A stretch of DNA of 11,687 bases from a bacterium (GTDB lineage: Bacteria; Chlamydiota; Chlamydiia; Chlamydiales; Rhabdochlamydiaceae), in assembly GCA_021802305.1 (NCBI GenBank), contig JAKAAD010000027.1:1-11687 (forward strand), in the 5' to 3' direction. A model generated the notes under the pieces. That model saw nothing but the letters and a program-made list of their open reading frames with translations. It did no database searches and was not told the DNA's origin. Each line of letters begins with the position of its first letter. Position 1 is the first letter of the stretch. Below are positions 1-7,940 of the stretch, in pieces. A program made the translations under genes and the position numbers.

Positions 1-548
1 GTTTTACGATCCAGTACACATCGTGGTATTTCTCTGCGGTTTCATAGCTATAGAGTATTTTCGATTGATCTTGCAAAAAAGAGCACGTGAATATCGCCAT
101 GGCTACGCCGCTTTGTAGGGCTTTTCATATGCTCTTTTCGGAATTGCTTTAAGAAGGTAAAGCCTTTTGGCAAAAAGATTTCGTAGTTTACGTAGATACA
201 CAATGTACAAAGGAATGCAAGGAGGAGGAAGGGTCTCAATATGCGTCGCATAGATATACCGGAAGAGAGAAGGGCAACGAGCATGCCCTGCTCATTGAGG
301 CTAAAGATCGTTTTAAGAGAAGCAATAAGGAAAGAAAAGGGAAGGAGAAGATCTACTTGGGTTGCAAGGTGAAAAGTATAATAGAGAAAAAGTTGAGAAA
401 CACGAAGAGCATGTCCTGAGAAAAAATCATGCGTATGCATCGTGTAATCCAAAATGACAAAAAAGCCAAAGAGGATGCTTACAATAAACAAAAAGGTAGC
501 GAGGAGAGACCAAAAGAGATGTCGTTCCCATAGATATTGTAGGATCAT
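1..548 (-). CDS. LptF/LptG-family LPS export permease (second of pair), frameshifted and cut by window edge
   Basis: This is the N-terminal half of a YjgP/YjgQ (LptF/LptG) inner-membrane permease, part of the LptB2FG complex that lifts LPS/LOS out of the inner membrane. From the ATG at 548 it shows an N-terminal helix (about residues 10-32), further hydrophobic helices near 50-80 and 100-125, and the start of the periplasmic jellyroll. The literal frame stops at a TAG (48-50) after 166 codons, against about 360 for the family. Dropping one base from the A6 tract at 75-80 restores an open frame to base 1, reading HVLFLQDQSKILYS and later DVYWIVK, which is typical Lpt periplasmic-domain sequence. 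The gene is therefore probably full length with an indel, a sequencing error, or slippage. Its ATG overlaps the upstream permease stop (ATGA, 545-548), and GAGGG lies 5 bases upstream. Whether it is the LptF or the LptG member cannot be settled here. Confidence 0.85.
75..80 (-). other. Homopolymer frameshift site in the lpt permease gene
   Basis: Six A's on the plus strand (T6 in the coding sense) lie exactly where the reading frame of the permease breaks. With five bases the protein continues in a family-like sequence to the window edge. With six it terminates nine codons later. Confidence 0.7.
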
Positions 549-1636
549 TCTATCCCTCGCGTCATGTTTCGAAGAGAAGGAATGCAGCCGAGCAAAATGA
601 GAAGGGGAGCAGCAAGAAAAAGTATAGGGGCGACAATGGTACTATGGTGCAGAGACTGCGCGACAGCATAGCACGTAAAATATCCTGCAGCCAAAAGGAC
701 AGCAAAAACGCTCTTTCTTTTCGAGTCATTGCGACCAATATGCAAGCCGAATGCAATGCCTACCCAAATCAAAGCGGGGACAGCTAAAGAGAGGCTTAAG
801 CGGTACGCAATAGCATAAAAAGGGCCTTTCCAAAAGGAAGTTTTTTCTATAGCACTTTTTACAAAAATGCTTCGCAGGGGCAGGTGCGAATAGGTGGCAT
901 GCCAGTTTGCTGTCTCTACATAGGGAATAATGGGCGCAGCCAAAGTCTCTATTTCTCGTTGGTTTTCGATGACAAGCGTATCGAACTCACCTTCGCGCTT
1001 GGGTGCAGCAGAAGTTAAAAAAGCAATATCTTTACCCACGAGAAGTTTTCCCTTGAGAGCGAGTTCTTTTGCAGTCATGAGAACCAAGCGATGTGACGAA
1101 TGGTTTTTGATTGCAAAAATGACATCTTCAGCACTCTGTGCATGCAATGAACGCATATCGAAAAAGACATGGTGTAATTTGAGTAAGCTATCTCTTTGCA
1201 AAAGAAACAAAGGATTAGCCATGGCCATTTTATAGACGAGCATTTTTGATTTTACGCGGCAGGAGGGGGCTACTTCAGATACAAGAAGAAAGTTGCAGAA
1301 AAAGAGAAAGATGCTTGTAAGGATAAAAGGAGCAAGCAACGTGCGAAGACCTAGGCCAGAAGAGCGAAGCACGGTCATCTCGTGCGTGTGGCTCATGCGT
1401 TGAAAGAGCAAAAAGGAAGCAAGCAAGCAGGAAATAGGAAGGGCAAGCGGCAGGATGTGAGGAATTTGATAAAAGGCAAAGAGGAGCACTTTTGCAATGG
1501 GAGCAGACGAAGTTGCAAACCGTGCAATCTCTTGAAATCGCCACACTAAAAGGGTAACGACAAATCCAAAAATGGAAAGCAGCAGCACCTGAAAAAATCG
1601 CCCGAGTAAATAACGCCAAAGAATAGGAATGCGCAT
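545..1636 (-). CDS. LptF/LptG-family LPS export permease (first of pair)
   Basis: This is a complete 363-residue YjgP/YjgQ-family permease, the usual length. There is an N-terminal membrane helix (about 10-32), two more hydrophobic segments (about 47-78 and 98-122), a periplasmic region of roughly 130 residues (about 125-260) and three C-terminal helices (about 270-355). This is the six-helix plus jellyroll layout of LptF and LptG, which with the ATPase LptB move lipopolysaccharide or lipooligosaccharide from the inner membrane to the periplasmic bridge. It is first in a two-gene operon, its stop overlapping the next permease start by 4 bp, so the two subunits are probably made in equal amounts. 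A perfect TATAAT lies about 30 bases upstream; no strong Shine-Dalgarno precedes the ATG. By E. coli gene order it would be the LptF-like member, but I leave the symbol open. Confidence 0.9.
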   Translation of the reverse strand: MRIPILWRYLLGRFFQVLLLSIFGFVVTLLVWRFQEIARFATSSAPIAKVLLFAFYQIPHILPLALPISCLLASFLLFQRMSHTHEMTVLRSSGLGLRTLLAPFILTSIFLFFCNFLLVSEVAPSCRVKSKMLVYKMAMANPLFLLQRDSLLKLHHVFFDMRSLHAQSAEDVIFAIKNHSSHRLVLMTAKELALKGKLLVGKDIAFLTSAAPKREGEFDTLVIENQREIETLAAPIIPYVETANWHATYSHLPLRSIFVKSAIEKTSFWKGPFYAIAYRLSLSLAVPALIWVGIAFGLHIGRNDSKRKSVFAVLLAAGYFTCYAVAQSLHHSTIVAPILFLAAPLLILLGCIPSLRNMTRGIE

Positions 1637-1665
1637 TGCTGACTATTTTTTGCCTAAGTGTGCAA

Positions 1666-1694
1666 ATTATACCAATAGAAAGTGGATGTATTAA
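1666..1694 (-). promoter_or_regulatory. Sigma70-type promoter of the lpt permease operon
   Basis: On the minus strand TTAATA (1689-1694, 4/6 to the -35 consensus) is followed after 17 bases by a perfect TATAAT (1666-1671). TGG directly before the -10 makes it an extended -10. Transcription would start near 1659, giving a leader of about 23 bases before the ATG at 1636. Confidence 0.65.
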
Positions 1695-1778
1695 AAGGGC
1701 CTACAGTAACATTTTTCAGTATTGAGTGCAATATTCTTATTTTAAGTCACTTACTACATTATGCAAGCGAAAATAGTC

Positions 1779-1806
1779 GTGACTAAAATGACACATGCGT
1801 TACAAT
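1779..1806 (+). promoter_or_regulatory. Possible promoter of tilS
   Basis: GTGACT (1779-1784, 4/6) and TACAAT (1801-1806, 5/6) are spaced by 16 bases and point toward tilS. The predicted start near 1813 leaves about 64 bases before the TTG start. The -35 is weak, so this is tentative. Confidence 0.35.
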
Positions 1807-1876
1807 GATTACATGAAAAGTGCGTACGAATTCTTACTCGAAGAGCATCTCGTGAATTACAGGCAAATGATCTTCC

Positions 1877-2815
1877 TTGTTTAAGTCCGTCCTCTTCTTT
1901 ATTCAAAGTCGGTTTCCGAGAAACTCTACCTTCCTCCTTGGATATTCCGGGGGAGGAGATTCCAAAGCGTTGCTCATGCTTCTTCTGGAATGCAAACAGC
2001 AATACCCTTTTACTCTTCATCTTGCCCATGTAAATCACAATTGGCGTAAAGAAAGTAGTGACGAAGCGAGATTCCTTGCAGAAGAAGCACAAACAATGGG
2101 ACTTTCTTTTCATTGCAAGGAGTGCGACCCTTCAAAAATATCTCGTGTCAATCTCGAAGCACAAGGAAGAGAGCTGCGCATCCAATTTTTTTCTGAGTTG
2201 TATGGTCACTTAGGATGTTCAGCCCTTTTTTTAGGTCATCAAGCAGATGACCAGGCAGAAACGGTCGCAAAGCGTGTCTTTGAGGGGGCTTCCCTTTTAC
2301 GCCTAGGCGGCCTTGTAGAGGAATCAGAGATCCAGGGGATGCGGGTCTGCAGACCGCTGCTTTCGGTGCGTAAGAAGGCGCTCATTGCGTATCTTGAAAC
2401 AAAAGGGATTTCCTATTTTGAAGATCGGACAAATCACGACCCTCGCTTTTTGCGCGCACGAACGCGTGAACAATTGTTTCCCTTTCTTTCTGAATGGCTT
2501 GGAAAGGAGTGCCGTCAAAACCTCGTGCACCTCGCAAAAGGTGCACAAGAACTTCGGAGCTATTTTTATACACGCCTGGGTCACTTATTACCTCAAGCGG
2601 GTGACCTAGATTTATCAAAAGCGGAGCTTCATCCGTTGGAAATGGAATTTCTTCTTCGCGAGTGGCTAGGAAGGCAGGGTTACGTGCTCTCACGGTCAAG
2701 TTTACAAGGGGTAATCACAGCTCTTTTGCAGCGGACAACGAGAAAGTTTCCCATTAAGGAAAAGAAGGGATGGGTGCAAGCACGGAAAAAAATAGTAACA
2801 ATAATTTATTTTTAG
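1877..2815 (+). CDS. tilS: tRNA(Ile)-lysidine synthase TilS
   Basis: TilS attaches lysine to C34 of the tRNA-Ile with anticodon CAU, using ATP, so that it reads AUA and is charged with isoleucine; it is an essential cytosolic enzyme. The 312-residue protein has the N-type ATP pyrophosphatase P-loop SGGGDS (24-29), the HVNHNWRKES segment (51-60) and the GHQADDQAET motif (120-129), all hallmarks of TilS. The region after about 215 is the divergent C-terminal part. It is shorter than E. coli TilS (about 430), as is common outside proteobacteria. The start is TTG, the first start codon after an in-frame TGA at 1868-1870; it leaves about 20 residues before the P-loop strand, comparable with chlamydial homologues as I remember them. 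No good ribosome-binding site precedes it. A 23-codon ATG reading frame in another frame (1813-1884) overlaps the start. Confidence 0.92.
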   Translation: MFKSVLFFIQSRFPRNSTFLLGYSGGGDSKALLMLLLECKQQYPFTLHLAHVNHNWRKESSDEARFLAEEAQTMGLSFHCKECDPSKISRVNLEAQGRELRIQFFSELYGHLGCSALFLGHQADDQAETVAKRVFEGASLLRLGGLVEESEIQGMRVCRPLLSVRKKALIAYLETKGISYFEDRTNHDPRFLRARTREQLFPFLSEWLGKECRQNLVHLAKGAQELRSYFYTRLGHLLPQAGDLDLSKAELHPLEMEFLLREWLGRQGYVLSRSSLQGVITALLQRTTRKFPIKEKKGWVQARKKIVTIIYF

Positions 2816-2837
2816 GACAAATTAATTTTAGTTTGTT

Positions 2838-2855
2838 ATCCTTAAATTTAAGGAT
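2838..2855. promoter_or_regulatory. 18-bp perfect palindrome between tilS and ftsH
   Basis: ATCCTTAAATTTAAGGAT is perfectly self-complementary (9-bp half sites ATCCTTAAA/TTTAAGGAT). It begins 23 bases after the tilS stop and about 105 bases before the ftsH start. Its size and symmetry suit an operator for a dimeric DNA-binding protein. Without a loop it is less suited to an RNA hairpin, although a loop could open at the AAATTT centre. Its last four bases also form part of an 11-bp inverted repeat. Confidence 0.55.
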
Positions 2856-2920
2856 GCTGTTTTTGTCTTATATAGGCAATGTCGTAAAGTACGGTTACGT
2901 CTTTACATTAAACAGCATCC
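2852..2920. repeat. 11-bp inverted repeat enclosing a hairpin, upstream of ftsH
   Basis: GGATGCTGTTT (2852-2862) is exactly complementary to AAACAGCATCC (2910-2920), with a 47-base interior. Inside lies a second hairpin: GTAAAG-T-ACG (2884-2893) pairs with CGT-CTTTAC (2898-2906), leaving a GTTA loop and one bulged T. No T-run follows the outer stem, so it is not a classical Rho-independent terminator. It could be a structured leader or readthrough element, a DNA-level regulatory site, or a remnant repeat. I see no target-site duplication around it. Confidence 0.55.
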
Positions 2921-2931
2921 GATGTTTAAAT
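2902..2931 (+). promoter_or_regulatory. Possible promoter of ftsH
   Basis: TTTACA (2902-2907, 5/6 to -35) and TTAAAT (2926-2931, 4/6 to -10) are separated by 18 bases. Transcription would begin near 2938, about 20 bases before the ftsH ATG. The spacer is largely the right arm of the 11-bp inverted repeat, so a protein or structure occupying the repeat would affect this promoter. Confidence 0.4.
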
Positions 2932-2959
2932 AACCGAGCATTCATGCGAGTGGTAGAAA

Positions 2960-5680
2960 ATGAGTCCTAAGCCATTAAAACCCAATTCGAAGAAAAATCT
3001 CCAAAATGGATTATTGCTGTTTCTGCTTTGTGCTGCCATGCTATTTTTTACGTTTTATCATTTCAACGGATCAAAATCTTCCAACGTTGCGTTTAGCCAT
3101 CAAGTAGAGCATTTGGTGAATTTAGATCTGATCCAAAATGAAGAAAATCGCAAAATTGCAGGGGAGCATCTCGTCACTTTTAGCGGAAAATTTAAAGACC
3201 AACAGACAGAGAGTGCGAGAGCACGCTTTCAGTATCTTGAACTACTCAATCGCCATCATGAGTTGCGCGCAGAAAAAGAAGAACTGGAGCAAGAATTGCA
3301 AGTGGCGCGAAAACATGCGGAACAAGCAGCAGATACATTCATTCATCTAGCTGGGCTGATCATTCCTCACAGTGGCTTTATGGTGATTCCGCCTTCTCAT
3401 GAAGCTCTTGAGGAAGAACCTGGTGTGGTGATTCACTCCATCTCTAATAAAAGTTTCATCAGTTTGCATGATTTGCAGAGTGATTTTGTCCAGCTGCATG
3501 CAGGAGATTCCAAAGCTTTGCCGTTTGGACGTCAACTGCTTTCTCTGATAGAGAGATTTCGTTCTCCTTCTTTAGGAATTGGCAATGCAAGAATGAAAGA
3601 ACAATTGAAATCTCTAGAGCAAGTAGTTTCAGAAGCTCTTCGCAGTGGAGAAGAGCGCAGTTGTTTGATGGCGTGCAAAGAAGCTCTTGCTCAATTGGGA
3701 ACCATTGTTGCTGACCTTCAAAAGGAACGCGATACAATACGACTTGGACAACTTCGCAGCGTGAGGAACTACAAAGAACTTCTCGACAGGTCTTCTCTTC
3801 TCAAAGAGGAAATCGAGCGAAATCGCATGGAGTTGGATAGGGCTCGGCAATCTGTAGCAAATGTTGCATGGTTTTACAATAACCAAGAGCTTTCAGCAAG
3901 GGGCCTTGAAAAACAGGATGCGGATACCTTTGCCCGATGGTTTATGCAGGCTAAAGAAGAGTGGGAACGGTACCCTCTGAATAAAGGATCGAGTTTTAAA
4001 GCTCCTGATCAACCACGAAATCTCGTATTGGAAAAGGTCTTTAAAAGCGAAGAGCCTCCCCATAACTATTTCAGTTATTTCATTACCCTTTTGCCTGTGC
4101 TTCTCGTACTCCTACTTCTCTATCTCGTTTACGCAAGGCAGATGAAAGGGGCGGGTTCGAGCGCGCTAAACTTTGGTAAGTCACCAGCAAAATTGCTGAC
4201 AAAAGAGCGAAATAAGGTGACCTTTACAGATGTTGCAGGTTGTGATGAAGCAAAAGAAGAGCTCCAGGAAGTTGTAGACTTTTTGCGCGATACCTCTAAG
4301 TTCACTGCATTGGGGGCACGCATTCCTAAAGGGGTTCTGATGATCGGTGCTCCGGGAACGGGAAAAACGTTGATTGCAAAGGCTGTCGCCGGCGAAGCAG
4401 ATCGCCCCTTCTTTTTCATTTCAGGATCCGATTTTGTGGAGATGTTTGTAGGGGTCGGAGCAAGTCGCATACGCGATCTTTTTGACCAAGCGAAAAAACA
4501 TGCTCCCTGCATTGTCTTTATCGATGAGATCGATGCTGTGGGAAGGCATAGAGGTTCTGGAATCGGAGGAGGACATGATGAACGCGAGCAGACGCTGAAT
4601 CAACTTCTCGTAGAAATGGATGGATTTGATACGAATGAAGGGGTCATCCTCATTGCAGCAACGAACCGTCCCGATGTGTTGGATAAAGCGCTGCTACGTC
4701 CTGGGCGATTCGATCGCCGCATTATCATCGATTTGCCGGATGTGAAAGGTCGCTTTGAAATTTTGAAGGTACATGCTCGAAAGATCAAACTCGATGCTTC
4801 TGTTGATCTCATGCATGTTGCAAGAAATACTCCTGGATCTTCCGGAGCAGATCTTGCCAATATTTTAAATGAAGCTGCTTTGATTGCTGCGCGCAAAGGC
4901 CGTAGTGCTGTGACGACAAGTGATGCAGATGAGGCTTGTGATAAGGTGCGATATGGGAAGGAACGAAGAAGCCTCGAAATCGACAAAAATGAAAAACGAA
5001 CGACAGCCATACATGAATCTGGACATGCGATTGTAGCGCTTTGCGTCAAACATGCAGATCCCGTTGACAAGGTAACGATTATTCCCAGAGGACTTTCTTT
5101 GGGAGCAACGCACTTTTTACCTAAGAAAAATCGATTAAATTACTGGAAAAGTGAAATTTTAGATCAACTTGCTGTGCTCATGGGTGGACGGGTCGCCGAA
5201 GAGATTTTTCTCGGAGATATTTCTAGTGGGGCCCAAATGGATATTACACAGGCAACGAGGCTCGTACGCAGTATGGTATGCGAATGGGGAATGAACGATA
5301 AGCTTGGGCTTGTTACCTACGATGAACGAGGAGATACCGGACAATATTTAGGGCTTCCTGGATATCATGAAAAAAATTATTCCGAAGAGACAGCAAAAGC
5401 CATTGATGATGAGGTAAGGGCTATTCTCGATCAAGCACATAGCCGTGCAAGGGAAATTGTAGAAATGCATCGCAATCAGATGGAGACGATGGCTGAAAGT
5501 CTGATGGATCTCGAGACGCTGTATCGCGAAGACGTAGATGAAATTATGACCGGTACCTGGGATGTAGTAAAAGCAAGGAAACGCCATAAGCATGCGGAGG
5601 ATCTCCAGCGCAAGCTTCCACCACCTCCTCCGCAACAAGTGACTGATAGGCTGCCTAAGCCGCTTGCAGATGCTTCATAA
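2960..5680 (+). CDS. ftsH: ATP-dependent zinc metalloprotease FtsH (long chlamydial form)
   Basis: FtsH is a hexameric inner-membrane AAA+ protease that extracts and degrades membrane proteins and short-lived cytosolic regulators. The 906 residues show a basic N-terminus, TM1 (about 17-35), a large inter-membrane, presumably periplasmic region (36-370) rich in charged coiled-coil-like sequence (about 100-125 and 205-300), and TM2 (about 371-392). The AAA module has Walker A GAPGTGKT (463-470), Walker B IVFIDE (518-523) and the second region of homology ending RPGRFDR (580-586). The M41 protease has HESGH (685-689), with D761 as the likely third zinc ligand. The usual bacterial length is 600-650; the extra 250-300 residues are nearly all between the TMs, as in other chlamydiae. 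The C-terminus has a run of five prolines. Upstream spacing, with palindrome and inverted repeat, suggests independent control from tilS. No terminator is obvious in the 61 bases before convergent pnp. Confidence 0.97.
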   Translation: MSPKPLKPNSKKNLQNGLLLFLLCAAMLFFTFYHFNGSKSSNVAFSHQVEHLVNLDLIQNEENRKIAGEHLVTFSGKFKDQQTESARARFQYLELLNRHHELRAEKEELEQELQVARKHAEQAADTFIHLAGLIIPHSGFMVIPPSHEALEEEPGVVIHSISNKSFISLHDLQSDFVQLHAGDSKALPFGRQLLSLIERFRSPSLGIGNARMKEQLKSLEQVVSEALRSGEERSCLMACKEALAQLGTIVADLQKERDTIRLGQLRSVRNYKELLDRSSLLKEEIERNRMELDRARQSVANVAWFYNNQELSARGLEKQDADTFARWFMQAKEEWERYPLNKGSSFKAPDQPRNLVLEKVFKSEEPPHNYFSYFITLLPVLLVLLLLYLVYARQMKGAGSSALNFGKSPAKLLTKERNKVTFTDVAGCDEAKEELQEVVDFLRDTSKFTALGARIPKGVLMIGAPGTGKTLIAKAVAGEADRPFFFISGSDFVEMFVGVGASRIRDLFDQAKKHAPCIVFIDEIDAVGRHRGSGIGGGHDEREQTLNQLLVEMDGFDTNEGVILIAATNRPDVLDKALLRPGRFDRRIIIDLPDVKGRFEILKVHARKIKLDASVDLMHVARNTPGSSGADLANILNEAALIAARKGRSAVTTSDADEACDKVRYGKERRSLEIDKNEKRTTAIHESGHAIVALCVKHADPVDKVTIIPRGLSLGATHFLPKKNRLNYWKSEILDQLAVLMGGRVAEEIFLGDISSGAQMDITQATRLVRSMVCEWGMNDKLGLVTYDERGDTGQYLGLPGYHEKNYSEETAKAIDDEVRAILDQAHSRAREIVEMHRNQMETMAESLMDLETLYREDVDEIMTGTWDVVKARKRHKHAEDLQRKLPPPPPQQVTDRLPKPLADAS

Positions 5681-5741
5681 ATTTTTCAGTGTATCTTCTC
5701 TTGAAGCCCGTCGTGCTCATGGACTCATCATACCAATAGAG

Positions 5742-7940
5742 CTATCTTTTCAATTCTGGCACGGGAATGGGAGCACGAGCAGGTCTAGGCGTCTCTTGCC
5801 TTCTTTCATTTTCTTGTGTGGTCTGTTCTTGCTTTTCAGGTTTGGGCAATAGGGCTTTGTGGCTGAGGCGAATTTGCCCTCGGTCATTGATTTCTACGAC
5901 CTTGACTTCAAGGGATTCTCCTTCCTTGACTGCCTCCTTGGGATGGCCAAGACGCGAATGAGAAAGTTCTGAGACATGGCAAAGGCCTTGCTTGCCCATG
6001 ATTTCAATGAAAACGCCAAAGTCCACCATTTTGACAATACGGCCAGTATATATCTTTCCTTCCTCTACATCAGAGGTCAAATTCAAGACGATTTCCTTCG
6101 CTCTTTCTATCTTTGAAGCATCTTGCGAAGAGATGCTTACTAGGCCGTCATCATTTACATCGAGCTGAACGCCTGTTTCTTCGATGATGGCTCGAATTTG
6201 CTTTCCACCTGGCCCAATGAGCGTTCCAATTTTGCTTGGCTTAATTTGCATGGTGACAAGAAGTGGAACGTGGGGAGAAAGGTTGGGTTTAGGCTGTGCA
6301 CAAACTTCTAACATCTTATTGAGAATGTGGGTAAGCCCCTGTTTTGCTTGCATGAGCGCTACTTTCATAATATCTCTAGTGATGCCTTCCACTTTAATAT
6401 CGAGTTGAAATGCGGTAATTCCATGGGCATTGCCAGTGATCTTGAAATCCATATCGCCAAGGGCATCTTCTACTCCTAAGATATCGGAAAGAATAGCGTA
6501 TCGATTTCCTTCGAGGATAAGACCCATTGCAATTCCTGCGATGGGTTGCTTGATGGGAACCCCAGCATCCATTAAGGCTAGACAACCGCCACACACAGAT
6601 GCCATTGAGGAAGACCCATTGGATTCAGTAATATTTGATTCTAGGCGAATGACATAGGGAAAATGTTCTTGGGAAGGAACAATCATGGAAAGAGCGCGTT
6701 CTGCAAGCTTTCCATGGCCAATTTCACGACGTCCCGGCGCTCCCATTCGGCCCACTTCTCCTACGGAGTAAGGAGGGAAAAAGTATTGCAAATAAAAACG
6801 AGAAGAATACTCTCCCATGATGCTTTCGGAGCGAAGTGCCATACTGTCGGTTCCCCCTAGGGTGCAGACGGCTAGCGATTGGGTTTCGCCACGAGTAAAT
6901 AATGCACTCCCATGTGTACGTGGAAGTAAGGCTAGTTCAACGTCGATAGGGCGAATATGATCGCAGTTTCGTCCATCACTTCTCTTGTTTTGATGTAAAA
7001 TCATTTCGCGAAGGAGTGTCGATTGGATTTTTTCGAAAGCCTCGGAGACTTCCATTTTTTTAAAGCGGGGTTCAGATCCTTCTGGGAAAAAATGTGCAAA
7101 AAGTTCGTCAGCAATAATGCGGATAGCTTCTTCTCTCTTCTGCTTTTCTTTAATGGAGAGTGCTGCTTTGAGTTTTTCTTCTGCGAAATTCTTCAATTCA
7201 TTGAGAAGAGCGGAAGAGATGGTTCGAAGATGTTCTCGCTTTTTGGGTTTTCCTATCTGATTTTGCCAATCGCGTAGTGCTTGGCAGATAGTTCGGATAG
7301 CTTGATGTCCTTCGTCAATGGCAGTCAAAATTTGTTCTTCGGTGAGAAAATCGGCATAGCCTTCGATCATTAAGATCGCATCTTCCGTTCCGGCGAGAAT
7401 GAGATCTAGGCGCGATTCTTTTTGCTGTTGTGGTGTGGGATTGATAATGAATTGATCGTTTATGAAGCCCATGCGTACAGCACCGATTGGCTTTATGAAG
7501 GGAATATCTGAAAGCGCAAGGGCTGCCGAAACAGAACAAATGGCCAAAGGTTCTGGAGAGTGAATTCCATCATAGGAGAGGACGTAGGAAAGGACTTGTA
7601 CTTCATTGTAATATCCCTCTTCGAACATGGGGCGGATAGGGCGATCTATGAGGCGGCTAATGAGAATTTCTCTTTCGCTAGGTCTTCCCTCCCGTTTAAT
7701 AAAGCCACCAAGAGTTTTACCGGCAGAAGAAAACTTCTCTTGATAATCCACTCTTAAGGGAAAAAATTTTGCGTCTTCAGCGGGGGTTGGAGCTGCACAG
7801 ACCGTGGTCAGAAGTACCGTTTCTCCACATCGCGTAACAATCGCAGCATTTGCCTGTCGTGCAATTTTTCCCGTTTCAAAAGTAATGCTTTTTCCACCGA
7901 CTGATATGGTCATTTCTTTTTCTTCAAAAACTATAGACAT
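5742..7940 (-). CDS. pnp: Polyribonucleotide nucleotidyltransferase (PNPase)
   Basis: PNPase degrades RNA 3'-to-5' by phosphorolysis and can add tails; it works as a trimer, often with RNase E/DEAD-helicase partners. The 732-residue protein has the full domain order: first RNase PH core (about 10-145), helical linker (about 150-300), second RNase PH core (about 315-550) with the conserved acidic cluster SDILGVEDALGDMDFK (D486, D492, D496, D498), KH domain with GPGG (576-579) and S1 domain (about 626-696) beginning GKIYTGRIVKMVDFGVFIE. A proline-rich basic tail follows. The ATG at 7940 has AGGAG five bases upstream. Its first 10 bases overlap the end of the preceding 94-codon gene, so translation is probably coupled. 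It is third in a tadA-orf-pnp operon and converges on ftsH. Unlike the common rpsO-pnp arrangement, it is not transcribed with rpsO. Confidence 0.97.
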   Translation of the reverse strand: MSIVFEEKEMTISVGGKSITFETGKIARQANAAIVTRCGETVLLTTVCAAPTPAEDAKFFPLRVDYQEKFSSAGKTLGGFIKREGRPSEREILISRLIDRPIRPMFEEGYYNEVQVLSYVLSYDGIHSPEPLAICSVSAALALSDIPFIKPIGAVRMGFINDQFIINPTPQQQKESRLDLILAGTEDAILMIEGYADFLTEEQILTAIDEGHQAIRTICQALRDWQNQIGKPKKREHLRTISSALLNELKNFAEEKLKAALSIKEKQKREEAIRIIADELFAHFFPEGSEPRFKKMEVSEAFEKIQSTLLREMILHQNKRSDGRNCDHIRPIDVELALLPRTHGSALFTRGETQSLAVCTLGGTDSMALRSESIMGEYSSRFYLQYFFPPYSVGEVGRMGAPGRREIGHGKLAERALSMIVPSQEHFPYVIRLESNITESNGSSSMASVCGGCLALMDAGVPIKQPIAGIAMGLILEGNRYAILSDILGVEDALGDMDFKITGNAHGITAFQLDIKVEGITRDIMKVALMQAKQGLTHILNKMLEVCAQPKPNLSPHVPLLVTMQIKPSKIGTLIGPGGKQIRAIIEETGVQLDVNDDGLVSISSQDASKIERAKEIVLNLTSDVEEGKIYTGRIVKMVDFGVFIEIMGKQGLCHVSELSHSRLGHPKEAVKEGESLEVKVVEINDRGQIRLSHKALLPKPEKQEQTTQENERRQETPRPARAPIPVPELKR

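Noticed and set aside
930..1235. 101-codon plus-strand open frame inside the first lpt permease gene
   Set aside because: It lies wholly antisense to a well-supported membrane protein gene and its product resembles no family; it is a shadow frame.
2852..2920. Rho-independent terminator of tilS
   Set aside because: The outer stem has a 47-base interior and no T-run follows it, so it does not meet the usual pattern.
2770..2970. 66-codon plus-strand open frame spanning the tilS-ftsH gap
   Set aside because: It overlaps the tilS end, runs through the inverted-repeat region and overlaps ftsH; the translation has no recognisable feature and no Shine-Dalgarno.
4600..5070. 156-codon minus-strand open frame inside ftsH
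   Set aside because: It is antisense to the AAA and protease domains of FtsH; its low-complexity Ser/Arg composition is typical of a shadow of a conserved gene.
5681..5741. Possible bidirectional terminator between convergent ftsH and pnp
   Set aside because: I looked for a GC-rich hairpin followed by a T-run on either strand and found only short, interrupted complementarity.
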